A DNA stretch of 64,000 nucleotides, from positions 1 to 64,000 of the forward strand of contig NZ_JAFBIQ010000008.1 in the NCBI RefSeq assembly GCF_021531315.1, read 5' to 3'. The notes under the pieces were generated by a model that searched no databases, had not been told where the DNA came from, and saw only the letters and a program-made list of their open reading frames with translations. Positions 43,886 to 51,751 of this stretch are shown one piece after another. Made by a program: the position numbers and the translations under genes. Position 1 is the first letter of the stretch. Every line of letters begins with the position of its first letter. This stretch comes from Oscillibacter valericigenes. Lineage in GTDB: Bacteria > Bacillota > Clostridia > Oscillospirales > Oscillospiraceae.

Positions 43886-43912
43886 AAAGGGAGAGGCGGC
43901 GCCTCTCCCTTT
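43886..43912. terminator. Bidirectional hairpin terminator
   Basis: 12-bp stem AAAGGGAGAGGC with its complement, 3-nt loop, T-rich end. Confidence 0.82.
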
Positions 43913-44530
43913 TTACATTGTGCCCGCGAGCAGAGCGAGCATGGCGCGGGCGTGGCGGTACTCGTCCTGCGAAAATTCCAGCAAAAGCTCCTGCAGGCAG
44001 GGGTCGAGCGTTTCCTGCGCGGCGCGGCGGTAGTTGAAGCCGCCGCAGGCCTCCTCGTGGTAGCGCCCGCGCAGCACGGCGCAGTAGCCCGCGTAGCGCA
44101 GCGGGGGATAGCAGAGCGCGGGGCAGTAGCGCTCGCCGGTGATGAGGTAAACGGCGGCGGAGAGCCGGCGCGCGTGACGCTCCTCGTCTGCCGCGACGGT
44201 GCGAAAGACCTGCCGCGCCTGCGCCGTCGGCGCACGGCGCGCGAGAAAGAGATAGGTGCGACGGTCGGAAAGCTCCTCGCGCAGAAAGCCCTGAAGCACC
44301 TCGAGCGACTCCAGCGCCGCCGTACCCATGCAGCAGGGATCGGCCTGCGCGCCGGCGAGCGAAAGCTCGCCGCCTTGCTCCGCCGCGGGCGTGTCGGCGC
44401 GCGCGGCCATCGCGGCCGCGGCGCGTACCTCGGGGTAGGGCGTCAGCGTCGGGTCCACCCGCTGCCAGATGCGATCGCAGCGGCGGTAATCGTAGGCGGC
44501 GTTCTGCGCCGCGGACAGCTCCTGTTCCAT
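43913..44530 (-). CDS. Ferritin-like domain protein
   Basis: 205 residues from the ATG at 44530 (AAAGGAGGAG upstream). Residues about 85-205 form a ferritin-like bundle with probable metal ligands in REELSDRRTYLFLARR, AADEERHARRLSAAVY and SQDEYRHARAML; extra cysteines (DPCCMG, YCPALCY). It is rubrerythrin-related. Its position divergent from sufC suggests a link with iron or oxidative stress, which is an inference. Confidence 0.72.
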   Translation of the reverse strand: MEQELSAAQNAAYDYRRCDRIWQRVDPTLTPYPEVRAAAAMAARADTPAAEQGGELSLAGAQADPCCMGTAALESLEVLQGFLREELSDRRTYLFLARRAPTAQARQVFRTVAADEERHARRLSAAVYLITGERYCPALCYPPLRYAGYCAVLRGRYHEEACGGFNYRRAAQETLDPCLQELLLEFSQDEYRHARAMLALLAGTM

Positions 44531-44681
44531 GAAAAGCTCCTCCTTTATGACGGCTCGGTCTTGTATCGCTATTTTATGCGCGCAGGGCTGGCCACTTTTC
44601 ATTGATTTTTTCTGCAAAAGCTGGTAAACTATATAGCGTTTTGGGATTTTCGGAAGAATTTTGCGGAGAATGGAGAAAAGT

Positions 44682-44695
44682 GTTGCATCTGCAAC
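44682..44695. promoter_or_regulatory. Perfect 14-bp palindrome at the suf promoter, candidate operator
   Basis: GTTGCA-TC-TGCAAC, immediately upstream of the -35 position for sufC and between it and the divergent ferritin-like gene. No matching known box is claimed. Confidence 0.55.
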
Positions 44696-44717
44696 TTTTT
44701 GTTTTTCCGAAAAAGGC

Positions 44718-44723
44718 TATACT
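44718..44723 (+). promoter_or_regulatory. Candidate -10 box of sufC-sufB
   Basis: TATACT, 35 nt before the ATG. The -35 position (44695-44700) reads CTTTTT and is poor, so activation or the nearby palindrome may matter. Confidence 0.5.
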
Positions 44724-44758
44724 TTAGATAAACTCCGAGGAAATGAGGAGGAAATTTT

Positions 44759-45487
44759 ATGTTAGAGCTCAAGAATATCAGCTATACGGTCTCCACGCCC
44801 GAGGCGGGGGAGCAGACCATCCTCAAAAACATCAGCCTGACCATTCCCGACAGCAAGCTCATCGTCTTCACGGGTCCCAACGGCGGCGGCAAGACGACGC
44901 TCGCCAAGGTCATCATGGGCCTTGTCACGCCGACGGGCGGACAGATCTTCTGGAACGGCGAGGACATCACAGCGCTCGACATCACGGCGCGCGCGCGGCT
45001 GGGCATCAGCTACGGCTTTCAGCAGCCGCCGCGCTTTAAGGGCATCACCGTGCGCGACCTTCTCACCATTGCCAGCGGCGACAGCAAGCTTTCCAAGGAT
45101 CAGTGCTGCCGCTATCTCACGCAGGTGGGGCTTTGCGCGAACGACTACCTTGACCGCGAGGTGGATGTGTCCCTCTCCGGCGGCGAGGTCAAGCGCATCG
45201 AGATCGCGACGCTGCTCGCGCGCCACTCCGCGCTGATGATCTTCGACGAGCCGGAGGCCGGCATCGACCTGTGGAGCTTTGCCCGCCTGACCGAGACCTT
45301 TGAGCAGATCCACCGCGAGCACACGGCGAGCATGATCATCATTTCCCATCAGGAGCGCATCATCCAGCTTGCCGACGAGATCATCGTGGTCGGCGGCGGC
45401 GAGCTGCGCCACCGCGGCACGACCGAGGAGATCTTCCCGCTCATCATGGCGGACACGCTTGGCTCCTGCCCCGTGCTGAACCGCTGA
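44759..45487 (+). CDS. sufC: Fe-S cluster assembly ATPase SufC
   Basis: 242 residues. Walker A GPNGGGKTTLAK (about residue 39), SufC-typical FQQPPRFKGITVRDLL, signature LSGGEVKRIEI, Walker B ALMIFDEPEAGIDLW. It drives scaffold assembly with the SufB-like protein 18 nt downstream. GAGGAGG upstream. No sufS, sufU or sufD next to it. Confidence 0.94.
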   Translation: MLELKNISYTVSTPEAGEQTILKNISLTIPDSKLIVFTGPNGGGKTTLAKVIMGLVTPTGGQIFWNGEDITALDITARARLGISYGFQQPPRFKGITVRDLLTIASGDSKLSKDQCCRYLTQVGLCANDYLDREVDVSLSGGEVKRIEIATLLARHSALMIFDEPEAGIDLWSFARLTETFEQIHREHTASMIIISHQERIIQLADEIIVVGGGELRHRGTTEEIFPLIMADTLGSCPVLNR

Positions 45488-45505
45488 GAAAGGAGAGACG
45501 AGACT

Positions 45506-46429
45506 ATGTTGACCGAAATCGACTCCCGTTTGCTGGAAAAGATCGCAGACCTCACGGGCAAGCCCGTGGGCGCGTTCAACATCCGTAAGGACAGCGGCTG
45601 CGAGGCCCGCCAGTCCACCGAGCACATCGAGATCACCCCGCAGAGCGAGGGCAAGAGCGGCATTGTCATCCGCATCAAGCCCGGCACGAAGGGCGAGCAG
45701 TGCCATATCCCCGTCATCATCAGCAAGAGCGGCCTTTCCGAAATGGTCTACAACGACTTCTACATCGGCGAGGACTGCGATGTGGACATCGTCGCGGGCT
45801 GCGGCATCCACAACACAGGCTGCGACGAGAGCCGCCACGACGGTGTACACACCTTTTATGTCGGCAAAAATTCCCGCGTCCACTACGCCGAGAAGCACTA
45901 CGGCGAGGGAGACGGCAACGGCAAAAATGTGATGAACCCGCAGACCATCGTGTATCTGGAGGAGGGCGCGAGCATCCAGATGGAGACCGTGCAGATCCGC
46001 GGCATCGACTCCACCAAGCGCTACACGAAGATCGTCTGCGGCAAGGACGCCGAGGGCGTCATCACCGAGCGCCTGCTCACCCACGGCCATCAGGAGGCCA
46101 CGAGCGACATGGAGATCGTGCTCGACGGCGAGAACGCCCGCGGGCGCGTGATCTCCCGCTCCGTCGCGCAGGACGAGTCCAGCCAGCTCTTCTATCCCCG
46201 CATGGTCGGCAACGCCAAGTGCTTCGGCCATGTGCAGTGCGACTCGATCATCATGGGCAGCGCCAAGATCCGCTCGATCCCCGAGATCGCGGCAAATTCC
46301 ACCGACGCCCAGCTCATCCATGAGGCGGCCATCGGCAAGATCGCGGGCGACCAGCTTTTAAAGCTCCAGACCCTCGGCCTGACCGCTGAGGAGGCGGAGG
46401 ACACCATTCTCAAGGGCTTCCTCGCGTAA
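45506..46429 (+). CDS. sufB: SufB/SufD-family scaffold of a minimal SUF system
   Basis: 307 residues, shorter than usual SufB or SufD. Beta-helix core with HIPVIISKSGLSEMVYNDFYIGEDCDVDIVAGCGIHN, then HYAEKHYGEG and the C-terminal IIMGSAKIRSIPEIAANSTDAQLIHEAAIGKIAGDQLLKLQTLGLT. Paired only with SufC, it matches the two-gene minimal SUF arrangement found in anaerobic Clostridia and archaea. It assembles Fe-S clusters on a SufC2-SufB2-like complex. Cys for cluster binding may include the DCDVDIVAGC region. Confidence 0.88.
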   Translation: MLTEIDSRLLEKIADLTGKPVGAFNIRKDSGCEARQSTEHIEITPQSEGKSGIVIRIKPGTKGEQCHIPVIISKSGLSEMVYNDFYIGEDCDVDIVAGCGIHNTGCDESRHDGVHTFYVGKNSRVHYAEKHYGEGDGNGKNVMNPQTIVYLEEGASIQMETVQIRGIDSTKRYTKIVCGKDAEGVITERLLTHGHQEATSDMEIVLDGENARGRVISRSVAQDESSQLFYPRMVGNAKCFGHVQCDSIIMGSAKIRSIPEIAANSTDAQLIHEAAIGKIAGDQLLKLQTLGLTAEEAEDTILKGFLA

Positions 46430-46445
46430 AAGAGAACAAAAAAAG

Positions 46446-46474
46446 CCGCGGCTGCGATGCAGCCGCGGTCTTTT
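46446..46474. terminator. Bidirectional hairpin terminator
   Basis: 10-bp stem CCGCGGCTGC with its complement, 3-nt loop, then T6. Confidence 0.88.
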
Positions 46475-46492
46475 TTGGCGTAAAATACAGGC

Positions 46493-46918
46493 TTACTCCT
46501 GAACGGGCGTCTCGGTGGGGGCCTCGACGGGAGCCGTCGCAACAGGCGCTTCGACGGGGGCTTCGGCGGGAGTCGTCTCAACGGGAGCCTCGGCGACGGG
46601 CGCGGCGCACGCGGCCTCGACGGGCGCATCCTCACCCTGCAGCGCGGCGATCTTCGCCTGGCTGGTGCGAATGGCGGCGACGATGTCGGCGACCGCCGCG
46701 GGGGCCTCACCCCTGAGCTCGGAGACATACCACTCGCCGATGGCGCGGTAATTCTTCTCGATGGCACGCTGCTCGCCGGCGATGGCGACATTGGTCTTGA
46801 CGGTCTCGGCGGCGTCCTGCGCCTTCTCGCTGGCGACGGCGGCGACCTCCTTGCTCTTTTCGGCCGCGACGAAGGCGGCGTTCTGCACCTTCTTGCTCAG
46901 GTTCTCAAAAAATGACAT
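46493..46918 (-). CDS. Hypothetical protein with Ala/Pro/Val/Glu tail
   Basis: 141 residues. Helical N-terminal half (SKKVQNAAFVAAEKSKEVAAVASEKAQDAAETV, in short amphipathic repeats) and a tail from about residue 100 of repeated APVE units. No signal peptide. A soluble, highly charged protein with no recognised family and a strong promoter. AAAGGAG is upstream. Confidence 0.65.
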   Translation of the reverse strand: MSFFENLSKKVQNAAFVAAEKSKEVAAVASEKAQDAAETVKTNVAIAGEQRAIEKNYRAIGEWYVSELRGEAPAAVADIVAAIRTSQAKIAALQGEDAPVEAACAAPVAEAPVETTPAEAPVEAPVATAPVEAPTETPVQE

Positions 46919-46963
46919 GGTTCACTTCTCCTTTCATTGATCGGGGATTTGCTCATTGCCCTT

Positions 46964-46992
46964 ATTATACGCGCATGAGCGCGCGCTTGCAA
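46964..46992 (-). promoter_or_regulatory. Promoter of the Ala/Pro/Val/Glu-tail protein
   Basis: On the minus strand, TTGCAA (46992-46987), 17-nt spacer, perfect TATAAT (46969-46964). Confidence 0.78.
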
Positions 46993-47135
46993 GCGGAGAA
47001 ATGGGGGAGAATGTAAAAAAATTGTGTCCCGCCGTGCAGAAGAAGAAAATTGCCCATGCCTTTCCCCTGTTAAACGCGGAAAAGCTGTGGTATACTGATT
47101 TTATGAACACAGCGCACAGAAAGGGGCAAAGCGAC

Positions 47136-48068
47136 ATGGAAAAGAGAAAAGAATTTACCTTCCCCTCCGCCGACGGAAGGACCGCCATTCACGCGGTCGA
47201 ATGGCATCCCGAGGGGGAGCCGACCGGCATTTTGCAGATCGCGCACGGCGTGGCGGAGTACGCGCTGCGCTATGAGCCGCTCGCGCGCTTTCTGAACGCG
47301 CGGGGCTTTCTCGTCGTGGCGAACGACCACCTCGGCCATGGCGCGTCGGTCGCCGAGGGCGCGCCGCGGCTCTACTTCGGGGAGAAGGGGAGCTGGCAGT
47401 ATGTGGTGGACGATCTGTACACGCTCCGCCGCCTGACGGGGGAGAAGTACCCCGGCCTGCCGTATTTCCTCATGGGGCACTCGATGGGCTCGTTCCTCAC
47501 GCGCACCTATCTCATCCGCTATCCCGGCACGGTCAGGGGCGTGATCCTCATGGGCACGGGACAAAATCCAGACACGCTGCTCATCGGCGGCAAGGCGCTG
47601 GCGTCGGTGCTGGCGCGGAGGGTCGGGCGTGAAAACCCGAGCCGCACCGTGGAGCTGCTCGCCTTCGGCGGCTACAACAAGGTCTTTGCGCCCAACCGCA
47701 CGAGCTGCGACTGGCTGAGCGCGAGCGAGGAAAATGTGGACGCCTACCTTGCCGACCCGCTCTGCGGCGGCTGGGCGAGCACAGGGCTGTTCCTCGAACT
47801 GCTCGACGGCATGGCCTTCATCAAAAAACCTGCCAATCTGCGCCACATGAACATGGCGACGCCGGTGCTGTTCCTCTCCGGCGAGGACGACCCCGTGGGC
47901 AATATGGGCAAGGGCGTGCGCGCGGCGTACCGCAGCTTTCTGCGCGCAGGCGTGCGCGACGCAGAGCTGAAGCTCTATCCCGGTCTGCGGCACGAGATTT
48001 TGAACGAGGACTGCGGCGAGCAGGTCTGTGCCGACATTTGGGACTGGCTCGCGCGGCACAACGGATAG
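47136..48068 (+). CDS. Alpha/beta hydrolase, lysophospholipase-like
   Basis: 310 residues from the ATG at 47136 (AAAGGGG upstream). Hydrolase-4 pattern: QIAHGVAEYALRYEPLARFL, NDHLGHGAS, nucleophile GHSMGSFL (Ser about residue 122), acid in SGEDDPVG and catalytic His in RHEILNE. Likely acts on monoacyl lipids. A TATACT box at 47092-47097 is a possible -10. Confidence 0.9.
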   Translation: MEKRKEFTFPSADGRTAIHAVEWHPEGEPTGILQIAHGVAEYALRYEPLARFLNARGFLVVANDHLGHGASVAEGAPRLYFGEKGSWQYVVDDLYTLRRLTGEKYPGLPYFLMGHSMGSFLTRTYLIRYPGTVRGVILMGTGQNPDTLLIGGKALASVLARRVGRENPSRTVELLAFGGYNKVFAPNRTSCDWLSASEENVDAYLADPLCGGWASTGLFLELLDGMAFIKKPANLRHMNMATPVLFLSGEDDPVGNMGKGVRAAYRSFLRAGVRDAELKLYPGLRHEILNEDCGEQVCADIWDWLARHNG

Positions 48069-48072
48069 ACGA

Positions 48073-48099
48073 AAAGCACGGGCGTCGCCCGCGCTTTTT
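48073..48099. terminator. Imperfect bidirectional hairpin terminator
   Basis: AAAGC and GGGC pair with GCCC and GCTTT around a 3-nt loop, with a 2-nt internal mismatch and T5 at the end. Confidence 0.6.
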
Positions 48100-48642
48100 C
48101 TATGCCGACCGCAGCCTGCGCCGCAGGCGGCTCGGCGCGAGCAGCTCGACATCGCCCCAGCGCAGCAGGACGCCGACGCTCCAGAGCGCGTCGACGCCGA
48201 GAGCGAGCAGGACGGTGTTCGTTACGGCGAGGGGGATAGCGGCGGCAAAGGATGCCATCACGGGCTGCACGAGGCGCACGGCGAGTGCGCCGAGCAGCCC
48301 CCACGCGAGGGAAAAGGGCAGGCAGATGCGGCCGTTGACATCCATTTTCGTCGCGCTGTAATCCCAAAACTGCACGCCGAGCACGGCGTCGCAGAAGAGG
48401 TGAACGGCGTATTCTGCGGCTGTGGCGATGATGGCGCACAGCAGCGCCAGCTCCCACGCGGGGCCGACGCGCTCCGCGCCGAGGGCGAGCACAGCGCACA
48501 TGGCGAGGCCGTACACGGGGCAGACGGGCGCGAGCAGAAAGCCCTTGCGCACGCGGCGCGGCGAGCGCGTGAGCAGGGCGAAGAGCTTTTCGAGCAGATA
48601 GCCCAAAAAGCCGTAGCCTAAAAAATACCAGAGATATGCCAT
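48100..48642 (-). CDS. PF06541-type (ABC_trans_CmpB) membrane protein
   Basis: 180 residues from the ATG at 48642 (GGGAGGGG upstream). Motifs of the family: GYGFLGYLLEKLFALL, RKGFLLAPVCPVYGLA, WDYSATKMDVNGRICLPFSLAWGLLG; about five helices. Often annotated as putative ABC transporter permease, but there is no ATPase partner here, so transport is unproven. Confidence 0.8.
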   Translation of the reverse strand: MAYLWYFLGYGFLGYLLEKLFALLTRSPRRVRKGFLLAPVCPVYGLAMCAVLALGAERVGPAWELALLCAIIATAAEYAVHLFCDAVLGVQFWDYSATKMDVNGRICLPFSLAWGLLGALAVRLVQPVMASFAAAIPLAVTNTVLLALGVDALWSVGVLLRWGDVELLAPSRLRRRLRSA

Positions 48643-48767
48643 TGCGTCCGTCCCCTCCCGTCTGCCTTGCAGTTTACCCGTGCGGAGAGAAAAAATGCGC
48701 CGCGGCGCATTGCAAAAAAGAGGAAATCGTGCTACCATGGACGCAGAGAAAAAAAGGGGGGAGCGAT

Positions 48768-49352
48768 ATGGACGAACGCTGGGAGGAGCTGGAGCGGCGC
48801 TGCCAAAGCTGCCGCGAGTGCTCGCTGTGCGAAACGCGGACGAATGTTGTGTTCGGCACGGGCAGCCGCACGGCGGAGCTCCTGTTCGTCGGCGAGGGGC
48901 CTGGCGCGAACGAGGACGCGCAGGGCGTGCCCTTTGTCGGCAAGGCGGGGCAGCTGCTCGACGATATGCTCGCCATCATCGGGCTGGACCGCACGAAGGT
49001 CTACATCGCAAACATCGTCAAGTGCCGCCCGCCGCAAAACCGCGATCCCCTCGGCGTGGAGCAGGACGCCTGCATCGGCTATCTGCGTGAGCAGACGGCG
49101 CTGCTGCGTCCGAAGCTGATCGTCTGCCTCGGCCGCATCGCGGCGATGCGCCTGATCCGCGATGATTTCAAGATCACGCGCGAGCATGGACAGTGGGTGA
49201 AAAAGGGTGAATTTGAGCTGATGGCGACCTATCATCCCGCGGCGCTGCTGCGCGATCCCACGCGCCGCCCCGAGGCCTTTGAGGACCTGATGAGCCTGCG
49301 CGAGAAGGTGCGCGCGGTGTGCGAGCATACGCCGATTCCCGAAAGGCTGTGA
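48768..49352 (+). CDS. Type 4 uracil-DNA glycosylase
   Basis: 194 residues from the ATG at 48768 (GGGGGGAG upstream). Family-4 features: cysteines of the N-terminal CxxC cluster (CRECSLCETR), GEGPGANEDAQGVPFVGKAGQLLD active site, KCRPPQNRDP, a further Cys in QDACIGYL for the 4Fe-4S cluster, and YHPAALLR. Excises uracil from DNA. Confidence 0.93.
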   Translation: MDERWEELERRCQSCRECSLCETRTNVVFGTGSRTAELLFVGEGPGANEDAQGVPFVGKAGQLLDDMLAIIGLDRTKVYIANIVKCRPPQNRDPLGVEQDACIGYLREQTALLRPKLIVCLGRIAAMRLIRDDFKITREHGQWVKKGEFELMATYHPAALLRDPTRRPEAFEDLMSLREKVRAVCEHTPIPERL

Positions 49353-49379
49353 AAAAGAGAGGCATTACGCCTCTCTTTT
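49353..49379. terminator. Bidirectional hairpin terminator
   Basis: 11-bp stem AAAAGAGAGGC with its complement, 5-nt loop. Confidence 0.83.
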
Positions 49380-49401
49380 CGTTTCCTCTCGGACAGGCGC
49401 C

Positions 49402-49908
49402 TCAGCCCTCCTCTGCGAGCCACGGCGCGAGCGCCGCGCGCCAGTGCGCGCTCAGCGCCTCGACGGACGAGCGCGCGTTGGCGGGACTGGTGGAGGGCAG
49501 CGGCTCCGCCGCGCCGAAGCGCGCCTCGTCGTACCGCCGATAGTACCGATGCGCCGTGCCGCCGTTGCAGAAGATGCGGCGGATGGGGGCGGCGTCCAAA
49601 ATGCGCGTGAGATCGTTCGGCACGACATTCGTGATGCTCGCGTCGGAGGAGCCTGCGATCTCGCACGAGGCGATGACATCCCACAGCGCCACGCCGCGGC
49701 GCAAAAGCAGGGAGCGCTTTTCCTCCACCGTCTGCGGCACTTCCTCCTCCAGCACGGCGGCGAGCACGCGCCAGAAGCGGTTTTGCGGGTGGGCGTAGAA
49801 AAACGCCGCCTCGCGCGACTTGACCGAGGGGAAGGAGCCGAGGATCAGTATTTTGCTGCGCCCGTCGTATATGGGTGCGATGGTGTGGAGCTGAGGCTGC
49901 TTTTCCAT
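49402..49908 (-). CDS. DNA-deoxyinosine glycosylase (UDG superfamily)
   Basis: 168 residues from the ATG at 49908 (GGGGAG upstream). Signature LGSFPSVKSREAAFFYAHPQNRFWR (about residue 22 on), GVALWDVIASCEIAGSSDASI, and a STSPAN region in place of the usual HPS loop. This matches the family-6 hypoxanthine-DNA glycosylases. It sits tail-to-tail with the uracil glycosylase. Confidence 0.86.
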   Translation of the reverse strand: MEKQPQLHTIAPIYDGRSKILILGSFPSVKSREAAFFYAHPQNRFWRVLAAVLEEEVPQTVEEKRSLLLRRGVALWDVIASCEIAGSSDASITNVVPNDLTRILDAAPIRRIFCNGGTAHRYYRRYDEARFGAAEPLPSTSPANARSSVEALSAHWRAALAPWLAEEG

Positions 49909-50093
49909 GTCGTTCTCCCCTCGTATTTGTGCTGCCATCGTACCACGGCGGCGGAGGAAAAACAAGCGGGGAGCGGCAAAAACCACCGGAGGAGGAGCTT
50001 TCGCTCCTCCTCCTTTCAAACGAACGGCAAGGCAAGGTCGCGCCGCCGTGCGTCTGAGAGGTATCATGCGCGGAAATCCGCAAAAAATACACT

Positions 50094-50121
50094 TTGCCTT
50101 TTGCGCCGTCTGTGCTACAAT
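50094..50121 (+). promoter_or_regulatory. Promoter of the DUF5662 gene
   Basis: TTGCCT (50094-50099), 16-nt spacer, TACAAT (50116-50121) preceded by TGC (extended -10). Confidence 0.62.
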
Positions 50122-50158
50122 AGGCTCACTGTGACAGACGAGAGCGAAAGGAGCCGCC

Positions 50159-50707
50159 ATGCAGCCTTTGGCACATTTCAAAACCATCACGCACCACCGA
50201 CATCTGGTGTGTAAATACTGCTTCCGACTGGGACTTTATCGGCAGGGGCTGCTGCACGACCTGAGCAAGTACGCGCCCTGCGAGTTCTGGCGCGGCGCGA
50301 AATACTATCAGGGCTACCGCAGCCCGAACGACGCCGAGCGCCGCACGAACGGCGTGAGTCTTGCGTGGCTGCACCACAAGGGGCGCAACCGCCACCACTT
50401 TGAATACTGGATCGATTACTGCATCGGCGAGGACGGCAGGCCCTACATGGGCGGGTGCAAAATGCCGCTGCGCTATGTGGCCGAGATGTTCTGCGACCGC
50501 ATCGCCGCCTGCAAAACCTATCTCAAGGACCAATATACGCCCGCCGCGCCCTATGACTATTACATCCGCTCGAAGGGTCATATTCTCATCCACCCCGAAA
50601 CGAGCGACGAGATCGAGGAAATGCTGCGCGTGCTGCGCGACGAGGGCGAGGAGGCGGCGTTTTCCCATGTCCGTGCGCTGCTGCGGCGGGAAAATGCGGA
50701 AAAATAA
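50159..50707 (+). CDS. DUF5662 family protein
   Basis: 182 residues. LLHDLSKYAPCEFWRGAKYYQG near residue 33, WLHHKGRNRHHFEYW and AEMFCDRIAACKTY. Several His/Asp pairs (HD, HHK, RHH) suggest metal binding, as in HD-like folds, but this is inference. Ribosome site AAAGGAG. No known function. The radical SAM gene follows 88 nt downstream. Confidence 0.82.
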   Translation: MQPLAHFKTITHHRHLVCKYCFRLGLYRQGLLHDLSKYAPCEFWRGAKYYQGYRSPNDAERRTNGVSLAWLHHKGRNRHHFEYWIDYCIGEDGRPYMGGCKMPLRYVAEMFCDRIAACKTYLKDQYTPAAPYDYYIRSKGHILIHPETSDEIEEMLRVLRDEGEEAAFSHVRALLRRENAEK

Positions 50708-50795
50708 CGCACAAAAGTGCGTTTCTCCCTTGCATTTTTTCTTTAACGGGAGTAAACTACTTATCGAATTTTGCAATAGGACGGACAAAACTGCT

Positions 50796-51683
50796 ATGAG
50801 CCACCCGTACAAAACCCGCGAGGGCGGTGCGACTGTTACGGTCTTCGTGCCTTACGACTGCCGCAACCACTGCCCCTTCTGCATCAATAAAAGAGAATAT
50901 GCCGACTGCTCCGGCTTCAGCGTGGAGGCCATTTTGAAGTCCATCGCCGTGATGGACGCGATCACGCCGTACTGCGACTTTGTCTTTACCGGCGGCGAGC
51001 CCTTCGCCCAGCTCGACGACCTGCAGCGGATGCTCGACGCGGTGCCCGGAACGCACAAGGTGTATATCAACACCACCTTCCCCGTGCAGCCGGGGTGCAG
51101 TGCGGAGGAGATGCTCGACTTTACCCGCCGCAACGCGGACAAGATCTCCTGCATCAATGTTTCGCGCCATCTCCAGCGCTATGTGGAGGAGTCGCCGGAC
51201 GAGGTGGTGGGAGCCATCGCCACCCCCACGCGCATCAACTGCGTGCTCTATCGTAATTATCCCTCAGATCAGCTCACCGCGTATGCCGAGCGCTGGCGGA
51301 AGTATGACATTCCCGTCCAGTTCCGCTACGACTACACTGAGACCACGCCGGAGAACCTCTACGAGCAGGAAAACGACAGGATCTTACAGGACCTCAAGCG
51401 CCAGTTCACCTACAAGGGGCTCGACGGCTGTCGGATGCGCAACGGCTTTCACTTCGACTACAAGGGCCTGCACATGACCTATCACAAAACGCTGCCCTAC
51501 TCGACCATCGTGGAAACGGGCGAGGATGGCGTGACCTACGATATCCTCTACGATCTGCTCATCAAGCAGAACGGTGAGCTCCAGTCCGACTGGACGGGCG
51601 AGCCGCTGGATGTGGAGAAGTACCGCAGGGTCGTCTATGAGCCCTATGACCTCCATGTGATCGAGGGTATCGTCGATTTCTGA
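50796..51683 (+). CDS. Orphan radical SAM protein
   Basis: 295 residues. The canonical CxxxCxxC (CRNHCPFC, about residue 22) and a SAM-binding FTGGEPF loop are visible. No SPASM or other C-terminal Cys cluster is seen; the C-terminal part is Tyr/Asp-rich. The start is set by the only in-frame ATG; the ribosome site (AGGA, 13 nt) is weak. Short organising-type radical SAM enzymes are possible relatives; substrate unknown. Confidence 0.82.
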   Translation: MSHPYKTREGGATVTVFVPYDCRNHCPFCINKREYADCSGFSVEAILKSIAVMDAITPYCDFVFTGGEPFAQLDDLQRMLDAVPGTHKVYINTTFPVQPGCSAEEMLDFTRRNADKISCINVSRHLQRYVEESPDEVVGAIATPTRINCVLYRNYPSDQLTAYAERWRKYDIPVQFRYDYTETTPENLYEQENDRILQDLKRQFTYKGLDGCRMRNGFHFDYKGLHMTYHKTLPYSTIVETGEDGVTYDILYDLLIKQNGELQSDWTGEPLDVEKYRRVVYEPYDLHVIEGIVDF

Positions 51684-51704
51684 TACAGCGGACAAACGAA
51701 CAAC

Positions 51705-51738
51705 AAAAGCTCCGGCCGGTTTTTCGGTCGGAGCTTTT
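51705..51738. terminator. Bidirectional hairpin terminator
   Basis: 14-bp stem with one G-T pair (51705-51718 with 51725-51738), 6-nt T-rich loop. Confidence 0.85.
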
Positions 51739-51751
51739 CTTCGCAAGGGGG

